In this document: positions 49,101 through 60,200 of the stretch, in pieces
How positions within the stretch are numbered: position 1 is the stretch's first letter
Layout: each line of letters opens with the position of its first letter
Source: Hybos culiciformis
Taxonomy: Eukaryota; Arthropoda; Insecta; Diptera; Hybotidae
Length of the DNA: 64,000 bases
Assembly: GCA_964007475.1 (NCBI GenBank)
Contig: OZ023274.1
Span: forward strand, 73,729,303-73,793,302
Reading direction: 5' to 3'
Notes under the pieces: model-generated
Database searches by the model: none
Seen by the model: only the letters and a program-made list of their open reading frames with translations
What the model was told of the DNA's origin: nothing
Made by a program: the position numbers and the translations under genes

Positions 49101-50533
49101 AATTCCACTTTAGAATATAAAAATTATTTTATTGCTAAAAATAAAGACATTAAAACAGCAGTTTTTTGGATTGTCATTTCCATAAGACGTTAATAATTTT
49201 TCATTTCTTTTTTTTTTCGAAATAAAAATAAAATTTAAATCAACACATTTATGCATATTTCATTTTTATGTTTCAAATGTTTCAAAGGAATAAAGTCAAT
49301 AATTTCATTAAGTTTGTCATGCTATGGTAAATAATATCCCTTTAAATTTGAAATTAAATTCATTACAAAGTACAATTTTGTGATTTCTGAATAACAAAAA
49401 TCACCACCACATTCTGTTTATAATTGGCCTCTATTTTCCAACATGAGGTGAGATAAAGTCTAATGCCATAATGTCCCTTTCATAAAAAACTACAAAATCA
49501 ATCGCAATTATGGCTTTTTTTCTTTTACTTATCACTATCACGGCGCTAAAGATTTTCTAAAACTGAAAAAAAAAAATATACAAGATAAAAATCACGAATT
49601 TATTTTTTTTTAATTATACCACAGTTTTTAATTTTAACCCATACCTAGAATTAAGTATTGAAGAACAACCGGAAATCTTCTTTCTTCTTACAATTGACGA
49701 ATATTTTAGATTCTATATATTTAATTTTGTTGACAACAAAAAACAATTGCTTGAAAATTATATACCACCCAGTAATTGGTGGTGGTCGCGGTGGTTATTA
49801 TGCAAATTAAAATGCAATAAAAAAGCACTTAAAATTTTAAATAAAAGGTATACAGGTAGTTATTTAATGAAGTATAATTTTATTAATAAAAATATTGTCC
49901 TACAAAAGGGAACCTTTACATAGAACTTATTAAATTATTTTTTTTTAAATATATTTAAAACAATTAAAAAATACCATTCCAAACATATTAAAATAAAAGA
50001 GAGCTTCACTGATTGTATATATTTGTGTTTACAATTAAATTTCTACGTATTTCAATGTTCAATCAATGATTATATCGTCGTGAAAATTAAAGAAAAATTA
50101 TATTGTCGTGCAAAAAAATTAAAAAGAAATAGTTAATTTCGGTCAAACGATATAATTATTTAATTTAAATCACATTTCTTATAAGAAAATTAATAACAAA
50201 GCTTTTAAAAATATGGAAAAACTAAATGTAGAAATTAGCTCAGAATTCGGTTTCAGTATAAATATTAGAATATATATATTATTTAGTACATTGAATATGT
50301 TAATTTAAGTTCACTTATTAGTTATTGTGTTTAATAAGAAACCGGTTCATCCAGTTCTATCACTAGTTTCATATAAAAGTTTATGCAACAAACTATATAG
50401 CGCTTTATATTCAGAATTATTCTTCTTTTGAGTGTTCTGAAATAATAATTATAGTTCACTAACTTTAATTTGCGTCGAATGGAGGTTTATGTTTTAATTT
50501 TAATAATTTTAATTTATGACGCGTAAATTTAAA
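46147..50533. other. AT-rich non-coding sequence with two richer patches
   Basis: No gene is supported. A richer patch at 47290..47460 includes gatattcagcagctggctgg then cacaggc. A G-rich patch at 49775..49807 reads attggtggtggtcgcggtgg then ttattatgcaaat. There are a TTC triplet run near 48304 and a 21-bp direct repeat of agt(a/-)gtggcgtttgatcagta type at 48590..48627. Nothing coding is recognised. Confidence 0.45.
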
Positions 50534-50554
50534 TCTTATATATAAAACCGAAGT

Positions 50555-50675
50555 TGTATGTTTGTCTGTTTGTATGTTTGTATGTTTGTATGTTTGTCTG
50601 TTTGTATGTTTGTATGTTTGTCTGTTTGTATGTTTGCCTGTTTGTATGTTTGTCTGTTTGTCTGTTCCGAATAGG
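50555..50675 (+). repeat. TGTATGTTTGTC-type microsatellite near the Helitron 5' end
   Basis: Degenerate 4-bp-phased repeats (TGTATGTT, TGTCTGTT, TGCCTGTT). They produce artificial open frames on both strands (for example MFVCLYVCLFVCL) that should not be read as proteins. Confidence 0.9.
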
Positions 50676-50766
50676 CTCCTAAACCGCTCAACCGATCGTT
50701 TTCAAACTTACACCATGTCTTTGTGTCAGGTCGGGGGTCGTTATAGGCTATTTTAAAATTTGATTG

Positions 50767-51361
50767 GCCTCCTACCCAGGGACCTCCCCCGGGGCGGACT
50801 TCAAAAGTTCGTCCGATTTTATTCAAATTTGGTACGTAAAAAGAGGAAGTGATTACCACAAATTCCGTAACAAAAAATTTGTTGACCTCCTACCCAGGGA
50901 CCTCCAATTGCGGCGGATTTTAAAAGTTCGTCCGATTTCATTCAAATTTGGTATGTAAAAAGAAGACCTGATTACACACAAATTCCGTAACAAAAAAGTT
51001 GTTGACCTCCGACCCAGGGACCTCCTACACAAAGACCCTCCTGGGGGCGGACTTTAAAAGTTCGTCAGATTCCATTTAAATTTGGTATGTAAAAAGAAGA
51101 ACCGTTTACACACAAATTTCATAAATTTCATAGCAAAAATTTTGTTGACCTCCTACCCAGCGACCTCCCATGGGGCCGGACTTGAAAAGATCGTCCGATT
51201 TCATTCAAATTTGGTATGTAAAATGAAGAACTGATTACACACAAATTTCTTAACAAAAAATTTATTGACCTCCTAGGGGAGGACTTTAAAAGTTTGTCCG
51301 ATTTCATTTAAATTTGGTACATAATAATGATTAAACACAGGAATTTCGTAACAAAAAATTT
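50767..51361 (+). repeat. Five internal repeats of 117-143 bp in the Helitron
   Basis: Units begin g(g/a)cctcctacccagggacc at 50767, 50884, 51004, 51147 and 51267. Each then carries gggcggactt, aaaagttcgtccgatt, attcaaatttggta and a taacaaaaaatttgttg joint. A degenerate sixth lies near 51525 (ccctacccaaaacccctgcc). The units differ by small indels, so the amplification is not recent. Confidence 0.9.
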
Positions 51362-51833
51362 GGCTCCCTCTTTTTAGGGGGCCTCTTCGAATATATAGAA
51401 ATCATTTTCTTTATTACTAATAACTACAAAATATTAAAAACTAAACCACTCAACCGATCGTTTCGAAATTTACACTGTCTCTTTGTCTCGGAGTCGTTTT
51501 AGGCTATTTTAAAATTTGAATGGCACCCTACCCAAAACCCCTGCCGGGGAGGACTGCCAAAGTTCTTCCAATTTCATTCAAATTGGATTCATAAAAAGAG
51601 AAAATGGATAAAAACACAAATTTGGTTTGGTTTGGAAACCTGTTTAAGGGAAGGATATCATTCGATTTCATACAATTTAAGTGTTGAATAAGTAGAAATG
51701 ATAAATATTAATTCTTCTTGGATGTTTTCCCAAATTTATATAATAATAGCTCCTATAATTGTTCATCAATCTGACAACAAAAATTTCACTTAAAACGTGT
51801 GTTCCACAACAACGTTTGTGCGGGTACAGCTAG

Positions 51834-53465
51834 TTTAATAATATTTTCTTGAATAATATTTTCTTGAATATTTTCATCCAGTTATTTTGGAAACCAATTT
51901 TTTTTTTACAAAATATAATACGGATGGATTTAATATTGTATTTAATATTTACATAAACCAAATTTATTGCAATCATCACGAAAAATAATTTAAATTTGCA
52001 TTAACAAAATATCAATAACACGTATATACAATAAATAAATTACATAAAATGTCAAATTTTTTAAATATTCAATATTATTAATTAATTTATTTATTCTATA
52101 TATACCTGTATCTATAATTTAAAAGTAATCAACAAAAATATTTATTACCGGAAACGTTCAATCTGAATGAAAATTACCTACAAAGTAGAAGCAAATATGA
52201 AAAAATATTTTACAAACTTTTTTACGAGATCCTTAATTACACATATCTTACTAAGTGATATTCGTCGTAATTTTTATTTCAGTTATTTTCATAAGGGAAT
52301 ATAATTTGAATCTTTGAATGCGCGAATTATATAAAATTATAAAAAAAGAGTCGTAAAAAAACATTTTTATTTCAAAATTAATTCCTGAAATTTATTTGTA
52401 TCTGGAAATTTTTTGTATTTCTAATATATTTAAACTCTAAAATCAAACATGTTAATATCTATTTGAAAAATTCCCGCTCTTTAATTTTGTACGTATTCTG
52501 TTTGAACAATATTATGTTTGATTCCAAATTTTGAATTAAAATACATACAAGCATGTATATTTTTTTTTATAAAAATAAGCTTTTAATAAATATATTTTTG
52601 CAAAAAAAGAATTTTCCCAAAAATCGGTTTAAGTCTTTAAAAAAAGTTTTGTAATATTAAAGCTTTTAATATTATTGTATATGAATTTTTTTGATACGTA
52701 CATATTGAATGAGAATAATTGAAAAAAAATAACATGAAAAAAAAATTAAGTTTTAAAACTTCAAAGCTTTCACAAGAACATTATACACTATCTTTTTATA
52801 AAATCGTTAAAATCTTCATATAAAATTAGAAAATTTCTTAGCTTTATTAATCTAATAGATTCTTTTAAAATGCTTGCAATAATTGACAGTTTAACAAGAA
52901 TTTTTTTTTTGTTTGCTCCAAATTGGTAATTGATAAAAATCTTCTTTATCAAATTCTTATTTTAAATTTCATTTAATTTCAAACAAGAATTTTATATTAA
53001 AAATAATAATAATAATGCGAAATAATCAAAAAAAATATTTAAAGGAATTATTTAAATTGTAATTTAAAAAACAATATTTTTTTTGCTTTATAAATTTCTT
53101 AATGAAGACTTTATAATTTTCGAATTATGTATATTAGATATTCATCAGAAATATACAAAAAAAAAAAACCCCAAAGTCTCCAATAGATATTGTGATACCT
53201 GATACCTTAGTCTTAAAGGCAAACATTTTCGTTTTAATGCGCGCGCACTTGTTGAATTCCGCATAATATCAACAAGTTAGTTGTTTATATAATAAAAATA
53301 CTATGGTTTTTTTTTATGAATGAAATAAAAATATATTATATTGATACAAAAAAAAAAACTTATTGATCAAACGTTTTTGAAATATATTTTTCATTTACAA
53401 AAAAAAAATTAAATAAATTTAAATATTTTTTTTTATGAAATTAGTTATAAAAGAAAACAGATAAA
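51834..53465. other. AT-rich upstream region of the CCDC39 gene
   Basis: Mostly A/T-rich sequence with no gene. The last part, about 53190..53300, is richer in G and C and contains gcgcgcgc and a dyad (53247..53277); it is the best place for the promoter of the gene starting at 53466. No upstream non-coding exon could be identified. Confidence 0.45.
53247..53277. promoter_or_regulatory. Dyad upstream of CCDC39, possible regulatory site
   Basis: ACTTGTTGA (53247..53255) and TCAACAAGT (53269..53277) are perfect inverted repeats with a 13-base spacer, about 190 bases before the start codon and next to a small GC patch. Cilia genes are often driven by RFX factors through X-boxes, but this spacing does not fit an X-box. 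Function is inference only. Confidence 0.2.
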
Positions 53466-53687
53466 ATGAATTGTGATTATATTCAAGATGTTATGGAATC
53501 AATGGGCTGGACCGATGGATCTTATTTACCAATTGCAAGTGATGAAAATAAAAAACTACTTCAGGAAATAAATTCTTTGACAAAAAATCGTGATGACAAT
53601 GAATCAATACTGAAAACTGTATTAGAAAGAGCGGATAAATTAACTGAGCATTTTAAAAATTCCGAAAGTGGGATTGAGCATAATTTG
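53466..53687 (+). CDS. CCDC39: CCDC39 exon 1 (residues 1-74)
   Basis: The ATG follows agataaa, an A-rich context, and there is no in-frame alternative upstream. It encodes the signature N-terminus with MGWTDGSYLPIASDENKK (13 to 30), ending HNL. The donor is GTGAGA, phase 0. Reading on past the donor would give a short unrelated tail and a stop. Confidence 0.93.
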
Positions 53688-56600
53688 GTGAGATTGAAAT
53701 TTTTAAATTTCTACTATAGGTAAAGAAAAAAAAATATATTTAGTCTTATATGATTATTGTTAAAGGTTATAACTTGGCTGATAATATTAAGAATTTATTT
53801 GAAGTTAAGCGATTTTATAAACAACCCAAGCCTCCAAATATACTTTTTGATAGTAAAATATAGGAAAATTAAAAAGTTCATTCATTTCTTTAAAACACGA
53901 ACTTCAATTTTATTTTTCAGAATTTATTGTATGCATATCAAAATCAAGTCGGAACGGAAAATCATATTTTTAAATTATCTGAAAGAGAATGCTCTAAGCT
54001 TAATCAAGACTACAAGCAGCTTTTGAAAGAACTTGATGATTTAGCAAAATACGATAATGCAGCAGCGAGTAAGTGTTATTTAACTTTTTTTTCGGCTTAA
54101 ATCACAAATTTTAGCTTTTGGTTTTTTTTTCATATATTAATATCTAATATGTTTTTATATAATATAATAAAATTTTATTGTATAATTTTTTTTTAGAGGA
54201 AATCAAGCGAGTGGTCCGTAATATTGACATTAAAACCAGTAAAATAAAATGGGCGAACACTGCTATGATTGAATGGAAAGAAGCTATGGATAAAGGGTTA
54301 GAGACAAATCATTTAATAGAAAAATATTGTAAAAATGATGAATCCAAAGCATTGGCTCTGGATGCAAAACGGAGAATGCTTCAAGAATCAATAAATAAGG
54401 AACGCACTGAACTTATTGAATTATACGAAGAAGAAAAATCGCTTGAAAAAGCGTTAGATAGAACCGCAAATCTATACCGGCAAGGTCATGCGGAACGGCG
54501 AAATTTGGTCCAAACATGGAAGGATGCGGTCAGTCAAATGAATCAAAGGGAAGTAGATATATCAGACACTGAAAAAGATTTGTCCGAAGCAATTACTTCC
54601 CTTAAGGAAAAGGAAATGGAATTAAAACAGCAAAATGACTTTTTGCAACAACTAATTGATAACAATAAGGAGGTTGAAGACAGTTCTGCTGCATTGAATA
54701 ACGAAGCCTCGGAATTTAAAAAGAAATTAGAGATAATTCGTGACGAAATAGTCCTCAAAGAAAATGAAATTCAACTACTTAAAAAACAAATGAAAGCGTA
54801 TACATCAAAACTAGAAAATTTGCGTTCACTCAATCGTCAAATAGATCAAGAAAGAACTGATAAAGAATTAGAAATTTATAAAATGGATAATGAATATGGA
54901 GACCTACTTGAACGGCATAAGAAATTTTCAGACAAACATTCAACCGCCCAAGATCGACTTCAAATGCTTGATGATATGTGCGATGCCGAACAAAAAGCAA
55001 AAACTCATTTAAATCAGGAAACAAACAGATTAGATGGGATATTGTATAGATCACGACTACAACTATCAAAATACAAAGATGAGGAATTGTTGTTGTTGGT
55101 AAGGTAGATCACTTAATTTAAAATTAGTTATTAAAAAAAAAAAATAATTTTTTTTCTTGTTTCTAGACTGATCTTAAGGGCTTAGAATCTGCAATTACGA
55201 GCACTCAACACAGTATTAAGGAATACGAAAAGGCTCTTCCCCAACATGTTGAAGAGGAATACAATTTGGTAAATACATACTTTATCAATCATTAAGAAAA
55301 AATATATTATACATTTTACGTATATATAGGCATTGAAATCACAAATTATTGAAATGAGAATTGCCAAAATGGAAGGCGTTAAATTCGATATGAAAGAATA
55401 TATAGAACAAAATTTGAAACTACAAAAATTGGAAAACATAGCAGAAGATGCAGCAAAAAAAATTATATCTTTCCAACTCGAAATCGATAAAATAGATGTA
55501 GATATGACTAATTTAGCAAATTCTTATTACATAGATGGAAAGGAGATTGAGAAAATTGTAAGTAAATGTGTATTTTAAATATCTTGTTAGCAAATAATCT
55601 ACCACGTATTATCGTTTTAAAATAAAAAAAAAATTACAAAAAAGTTGATGCAGTCAATGGAAAATTAAAATAAAATTGTACTAACAACAACCATATTATT
55701 CTTTATTAATTTTTTTGTTTTATCGCTTAGAATGATAAAATCCAAGAATCACTAAAATATGTTGAAGGTGGTTATAAACAAGTCAAAATAAACACTCAAC
55801 GTAATCAAGAAAAAATTGTTGAATTAAGTATTATGAAAATGCGAATTTGTGAAATGGAAGGTGAAATATCAAAATGTAATGATAAAGTTTTCAACTTAGA
55901 CAGGCACAGGGCTAAGTTAGAAAAAATGATGGAAAAGCGTATGATTTCAATTAATTCACAGTTGGAAATCTTTCAATTGAAGCGAAAACAATTACTTGAA
56001 GAACGTGGAACACTGAAAATGGACTTAGGTGAAAGGCAAATAAAAATTGATGCACTAAAGAAACGTTACGAAGTATCGAGTGATTTATTGGGAAGAAATG
56101 AAGATGGCACATTCATTTCTCCAACACAAATTAAAATTGAAGCAGCTCAAGAGAAACAAATGTTACTTCATGAGGGAAATGAACTCAACGATAAAGTTAT
56201 AAAAGCTGAAAAAGAAATTAATGCTATGGAAAATACATTATGTTTACTTAATTTTTCCAATAATTGTTATAAAAAAACTTTTGAAAAACTGGATGACGAA
56301 AGTAGGTTTCTACTTGAGTAGATTCTGTTATTGGTTTTTATATAATTAACACATAATTTTATTTTTTTTACTTTCGTAAATTTTTAATAATTTCAAATTT
56401 GAACAAGTGCTCATAATTTATACTTTTTATTCCGACAAAACTTAATAATCCATTTAAAAACTAATTTCCAGATCCTGAATATTTAGAATTACAACAGCTA
56501 CAAGACGCCTATTGCAAAATGTTACAACGATTAAAAATATTGAAAGCAACCTTGCAGCATAAAGCTCACGATGTTGACGAGTGCATCGAAAGACGAGAAT

Positions 56601-57265
56601 CTATTGAGAAACAACTTGACGAAGAAATAAAAAATCGAACAGATAATTCAGAAAACTTAATGAAAATTCATAAAGATTTGTTGGACCAAAAAGTCAAAAT
56701 TCAACGAGCAGAAAGGGAGATTAAATGCTCGTCGAAAGCAGTCAGACAACGATTTTTTAATTTAAGTTTTTTGACTAACTTTGAGAAAGATTTGAATTTG
56801 AGAGAATTAGAAGAAAAAAATACAAGCTGTCTCCAAGCAATCGCAGATTTAATTGAAAATTCACCAGAATTGTTAGATGAAGTATGTAGGTTGTTGCTGG
56901 AAAAAGGTTTGAAAATTCCTCATCAAGTTGTTCGTAAGACACGAAGTCACAGTGATTTTTCTGATTTTTCGTTATCATCTAAAGGTATGTATATTGTACA
57001 TGTGTAATTTTTTTTAATAATATAATATGCAAATATTATTGATTATGTGTATTAGTAAGGTACTATATTTCAAAAAAAAAAAAATTGTTTACTAGGAAAC
57101 TCTTTACGATTGTCAATGTCATCCAGATCATCATCCAATTCAAGTTTAGCTGGAAAGATTTGTGGACCTGGCTCATCAAGACCGAGTATAGTGTCAATTG
57201 ATTTCGAAAAAAATCTTCCAGAGAAGAAACAAGATCAACCGAAACCACGACCTTGTAAAAAATAA
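53466..57265 (+). CDS. CCDC39: CCDC39 (FAP59) orthologue, axonemal 96-nm ruler coiled-coil protein; complete, eight exons
   Basis: Joining 53466..53687, 53921..54068, 54197..55098, 55167..55268, 55330..55557, 55731..56301, 56472..56984 and 57096..57265 gives one frame of 951 codons plus stop, with GT-AG at every junction. Human CCDC39 has 941 residues. The N-terminus has the family signature W-x-D-G then LPIASDENKKLL (residues 15 to 32). Residues 644 to 721 match the most conserved family block: KKRYEV, KIEAAQEKQ, KAEKEINAMENTL and NFSNNCYKKTFEKL. The bulk is continuous coiled coil rich in Glu and Lys, and the tail is Ser-rich, as in vertebrates. Known role of the family: with CCDC40 it forms the ruler that sets the 96-nm axonemal repeat and docks inner dynein arms and the nexin-dynein regulatory complex. 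In an insect it would act in sperm flagella and possibly in sensory cilia (inference). No break or frameshift was found. Confidence 0.95.
53921..54068 (+). CDS. CCDC39: CCDC39 exon 2 (residues 75-123 plus one base)
   Basis: It follows acceptor tatttttcag and reads NLLYAYQNQVGTENHIFKLS then ERECSK, aligning with the human segment that holds EEHFKAIAQREL. The donor is GTAAGT, phase 1. This exon has no in-frame Met, so a simple ORF scan misses it. Confidence 0.9.
54197..55098 (+). CDS. CCDC39: CCDC39 exon 3 (residues 124-424), largest exon
   Basis: Acceptor ttttttttag. The split codon gives Lys124, then EEIKRVVRNIDIKTSKIKWA. Contains IEWKEAM, RRNLVQTWKDAVSQMNQRE and other stretches parallel to human NERQELIKQWENTIEQMQKR. 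Continuous coiled coil. Donor GTAAGG, phase 0. Confidence 0.95.
55167..55268 (+). CDS. CCDC39: CCDC39 exon 4 (residues 425-458)
   Basis: Acceptor gtttctag. The exon reads TDLKGLESAITSTQHSIKEY, then EKALPQHVEEEYNL. Donor GTAAAT, phase 0. Too short for ORF detection, but it is needed to keep the coiled coil continuous between exons 3 and 5. Confidence 0.88.
55330..55557 (+). CDS. CCDC39: CCDC39 exon 5 (residues 459-534)
   Basis: It follows the short 61-base intron 4 with acceptor atatatag and begins ALKSQIIEMRIAKMEGVK. This parallels the human segment with QVERRMSRLKGEI. Donor GTAAGT, phase 0. Confidence 0.9.
55731..56301 (+). CDS. CCDC39: CCDC39 exon 6 (residues 535-724 plus one base), most conserved block
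   Basis: Acceptor atcgcttag. It begins NDKIQESLKYVEGGYKQV and carries the diagnostic block KKRYEV, KIEAAQEKQ, KAEKEINAMENTL and NNCYKKTFEKL, almost the same residues as in vertebrate CCDC39. Donor GTAGGT, phase 1. Reading through the donor meets a stop after a few codons. Confidence 0.95.
56472..56984 (+). CDS. CCDC39: CCDC39 exon 7 (residues 725-895 plus one base)
   Basis: Acceptor aatttccag. It begins PEYLELQQLQDAYCKMLQRL, then the last coiled coil, then ELLDEVCRLLLEKGLKIP, which aligns with the human segment before its Ser-rich tail (QTYFQQSGLELP). It ends in the Ser-rich SHSDFSDFSLSSK. Donor GTATGT, phase 1. Confidence 0.93.
57096..57265 (+). CDS. CCDC39: CCDC39 exon 8 (residues 896-951 and stop)
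   Basis: Acceptor gtttactag. Encodes NSLRLSMSSRSSSNSSLAGK then ICGPGSSRPSI and ends PRPCKK before TAA at 57263..57265. The Ser/Arg-rich tail parallels the vertebrate C-terminus (SRQSSRSPSHTSLSARSSRS), which supports this exon even though such tails are low in complexity. Confidence 0.88.
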
Positions 57266-60200
57266 TTATTTTTCCTTGATAATTTAATTTTTTTTTCGTA
57301 CTTCGTATTATGCTATTTGGGGTGGTATTGTTGAAAACGGTGCAAACACATTTCAGATTATTTAACATTTTCTAGGTGATTTATGCCGCTTACTACTAAG
57401 CTGAACTCGTTTAAAACTAAACTGCCTAAAAATTTTGAAAACAAATAAAAAATTAAATCAAATTAAAAATAATTAATTTTTTTTTTTGAATATCGTAAAA
57501 TCATATGAATGTAATTGATAATGGTTAAAAATTTAGAATTAAAAAATTTCAAACACTTTAAATCAATGTTTAAAAAAATTAATAATAAGCTCACTTTCCG
57601 ATATGGTCATTTTTTAGTATAAAACTTTGTAATCGTTATAAAAAAAAATTTGGAAGAAAAGAAAGAACAAAAAAAAAGATTACATTCACTCCAGATTTCC
57701 TTAACAGATAGATTTATGTAAATTAATGTAGATGCACAAATGTTTTGTAAAGAAAATTTAAAATTATGATGCATCTTTTGATTATATATATATGTACATA
57801 ATGAAAGTTGCATCAATAATGGTTATTCATTGTGTGATTTCATTGAAATATTAAATATGATACAAGATTACTACCCAATATTATCATCATTCACATTAAA
57901 ATTAATTTAATGAACTCTTAAAGAATATAAAGTAGTCAAAATAAAGCTTGAATATCTCTATTTGCTATATATAGGAAAATAAAATGAATATACAAACAAA
58001 CATTTGTATACAAATTTATTATAAAAAAAATCTATTTTTATTCCTAATTTTGTAAACTTAACTTTTATTTCATAGATAATTATGTACACTAACTCCCACG
58101 AATTAAAAAAAAAATAATTCGTTTTTACTTTCAATTACAGAGTTCGCACAAAGTAAGGGATGTAATATTTTAAATTTGAAATTGGATACGTAAGAGCCTA
58201 AATCCAACAAATGTAGTCTTTATTTCGATAACTTTATTGTTTCGGATTTTTCAATTAAATATTTAGGCTGTGAAACGTTTTATACGGGATTGACATGTTT
58301 TGTATCAGATCTAAACATAGCGTGTATAGGTATAACCTTTTTTCTGAAAAATTTCATTTCCTCTCTATTTTTGGCTATAAATGTGACCTTTTTTTATTCA
58401 AATGGCAGAAGATTCTAGACAGATATCGAGTAGAAATGCTGTAGAAAGATTCGACTCTTTTAGTTTTATTTTGATAATTTCAATTAAATTCAGAAAAATT
58501 CTGAGAAAGCTAAAAATAAAAATATTTTAAAATAAAATTAAACTTTTTTATTTCAAGAATGGAATATTATATATTTATATGTTGACCAATGATTTGACTC
58601 CTCATAATTTTTACTTCATAATAATAATAATTTTATATTTATATTTATCTCGTATAATATTGAAAGGAAAAGCTCTAAAATTGATAAACATTTTTAAACA
58701 TGGACATCATCACATTATGATATAACAAAACGACCTTCGCTAAATTTTATTCATAATTTCCTTATTTCCTAGAATTACATAGTTCAAATTCGCTAAAAAA
58801 AAATATTTTCCATTTTTTTTAAAAAAAAAAAGAAAATGGAAATTTTATATCCTTATTTTTCCTCGAGAATACATTAATGTTATTATAAAGTTATCTTTCA
58901 GGATGTATGAAATTTAAAAAAAAATAATAATAATGTTTTCCAACACAATAACATACATAAGAACTGAGAATTTTTCATTTTCATACTTTTTTCAAGTACT
59001 AATGATACCATACAAATTAGACTTTTTTTTTCCAAAAATTGAAAAAATATTTTGTACATCATTTTTATTCTGTCACACCACGGTTACCAATACGACAATA
59101 ATTTTCATCTTATTTTCAGAAAAGTGTAAAAAAATTTCATAGACAAATAAATAAAATAAAATTCTTGAATATTTTACAGTGAAATTTTTAAAACATTTTG
59201 TTTAGTCAAGTCAAGTTAGTCAAGTAGTCAGGCCAGAATTCATACTTTTTACATACATTTCTTTTATAAGAAAAATTAGATAGCCCAATAGTTAAACTAG
59301 TATCTGAAGAGTATTCAACGTATATTTTAAAAAAGATTACAAGTTTTGGATATAAATCAATGAAAAATAAGTTATATTTTAAATGTAATTTAAGGATTTA
59401 TCAAATTTTCATTCCTGCTACAGATCAAGAAAATAAATAAAATTATGTTGAAAAAAACTAATGATCGAAAGAGAAAATCAAAAGATAAAGTATATAGGAC
59501 TTTAAGATACAAACATTATTCTTCTACAATCATCAATTTTTAATCCTTTTTGATTATTATTTTGGTATGTACACAAACTCTTTATATGTAAATTTTCATT
59601 TACATGTTGGTATTATGACCGTTCCATAGATAATATTACAATAAAGTTTGGTCATGCGAAAGAAGGGATGCATTTCAAATGAAGATGTAGAATTAATATA
59701 AAAGTCAAAATGTTTTCCTTATAGTATTTTTATTAAATCAGTATTATTTTCAACTTTAAGACGTATACTAGCTTATTATACGGTTTGATAAAAGTGTTAA
59801 AGAATTTCGTATTTAAATTTTTTTTAGTTCAATATTAAAATTGAAAAATTATAATAATAATAATATTAAAAATAATAAAAGGAAAACTGAAATAAATAAA
59901 TTCCGAAGCATCAATAAACATTGACACGCAGATTTATAAAAGAGAAAATCATAGGGAAATTGTAGGTGTAATCAATATGCGTAATTTAAATTTATCATTC
60001 TATAAGGTTTTTCTTTTTTTTTCAAATAAATTAATTAATTCAATAGAAGGCACAATTTATCCGTTTTTGTTTGCTTGAGTAAGACTAATTAATATTTCTA
60101 ACACGAAAATTATATTGACCGATATTTTTCCTGAAAATTCATTAATTTTTGTTTAATTTTTGCATTGTATGACTAAAATGTTAAATTTCATGAAAATTTG

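Larger units (their letters stand above)
50534..51833 (+). mobile_element. Non-autonomous Helitron, 1.3 kb
   Basis: The element starts TCTTATATATAAAACCGA directly after an A and ends CGGGTACAGCTAG directly before a T. This is the A|TC...CTAG|T arrangement of Helitrons. A short hairpin, CACAA/TTGTG (51805..51809 and 51816..51820), lies nine bases before the final CTAG, as expected of a Helitron 3' end. There are no target duplications or inverted repeats. The text after the start (aggctcctaaaccgctcaac, then cgatcg) resembles a widespread insect Helitron family. Inside lie a GTTTGTATGT-type microsatellite and at least five direct repeats of about 120 bp. No Rep or helicase coding sequence is present, so it needs a helper. 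Confidence 0.85.

Noticed and set aside
50536..50859. Minus-strand 107-codon open frame and two plus-strand frames in the same region
   Set aside because: They are translations of the GTTTGTATGT-type microsatellite and the Helitron interior (KQTNRQTYKQ, MFVCLYVC), not proteins.
53757..54026. Plus-strand open frame of 89 codons across CCDC39 intron 1 and exon 2
   Set aside because: It reads exon 2 in the wrong frame. The correct frame continues exon 1 and aligns with the family.
54543..55069. Minus-strand open frames opposite CCDC39 exon 3
   Set aside because: They are shadows of a long real exon. The plus strand has the conserved sequence and splice sites.
57063..57368. Minus-strand open frame of 101 codons over CCDC39 exon 8
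   Set aside because: Shadow of the Ser-rich last exon and the 3' untranslated region. No domain or splice support.
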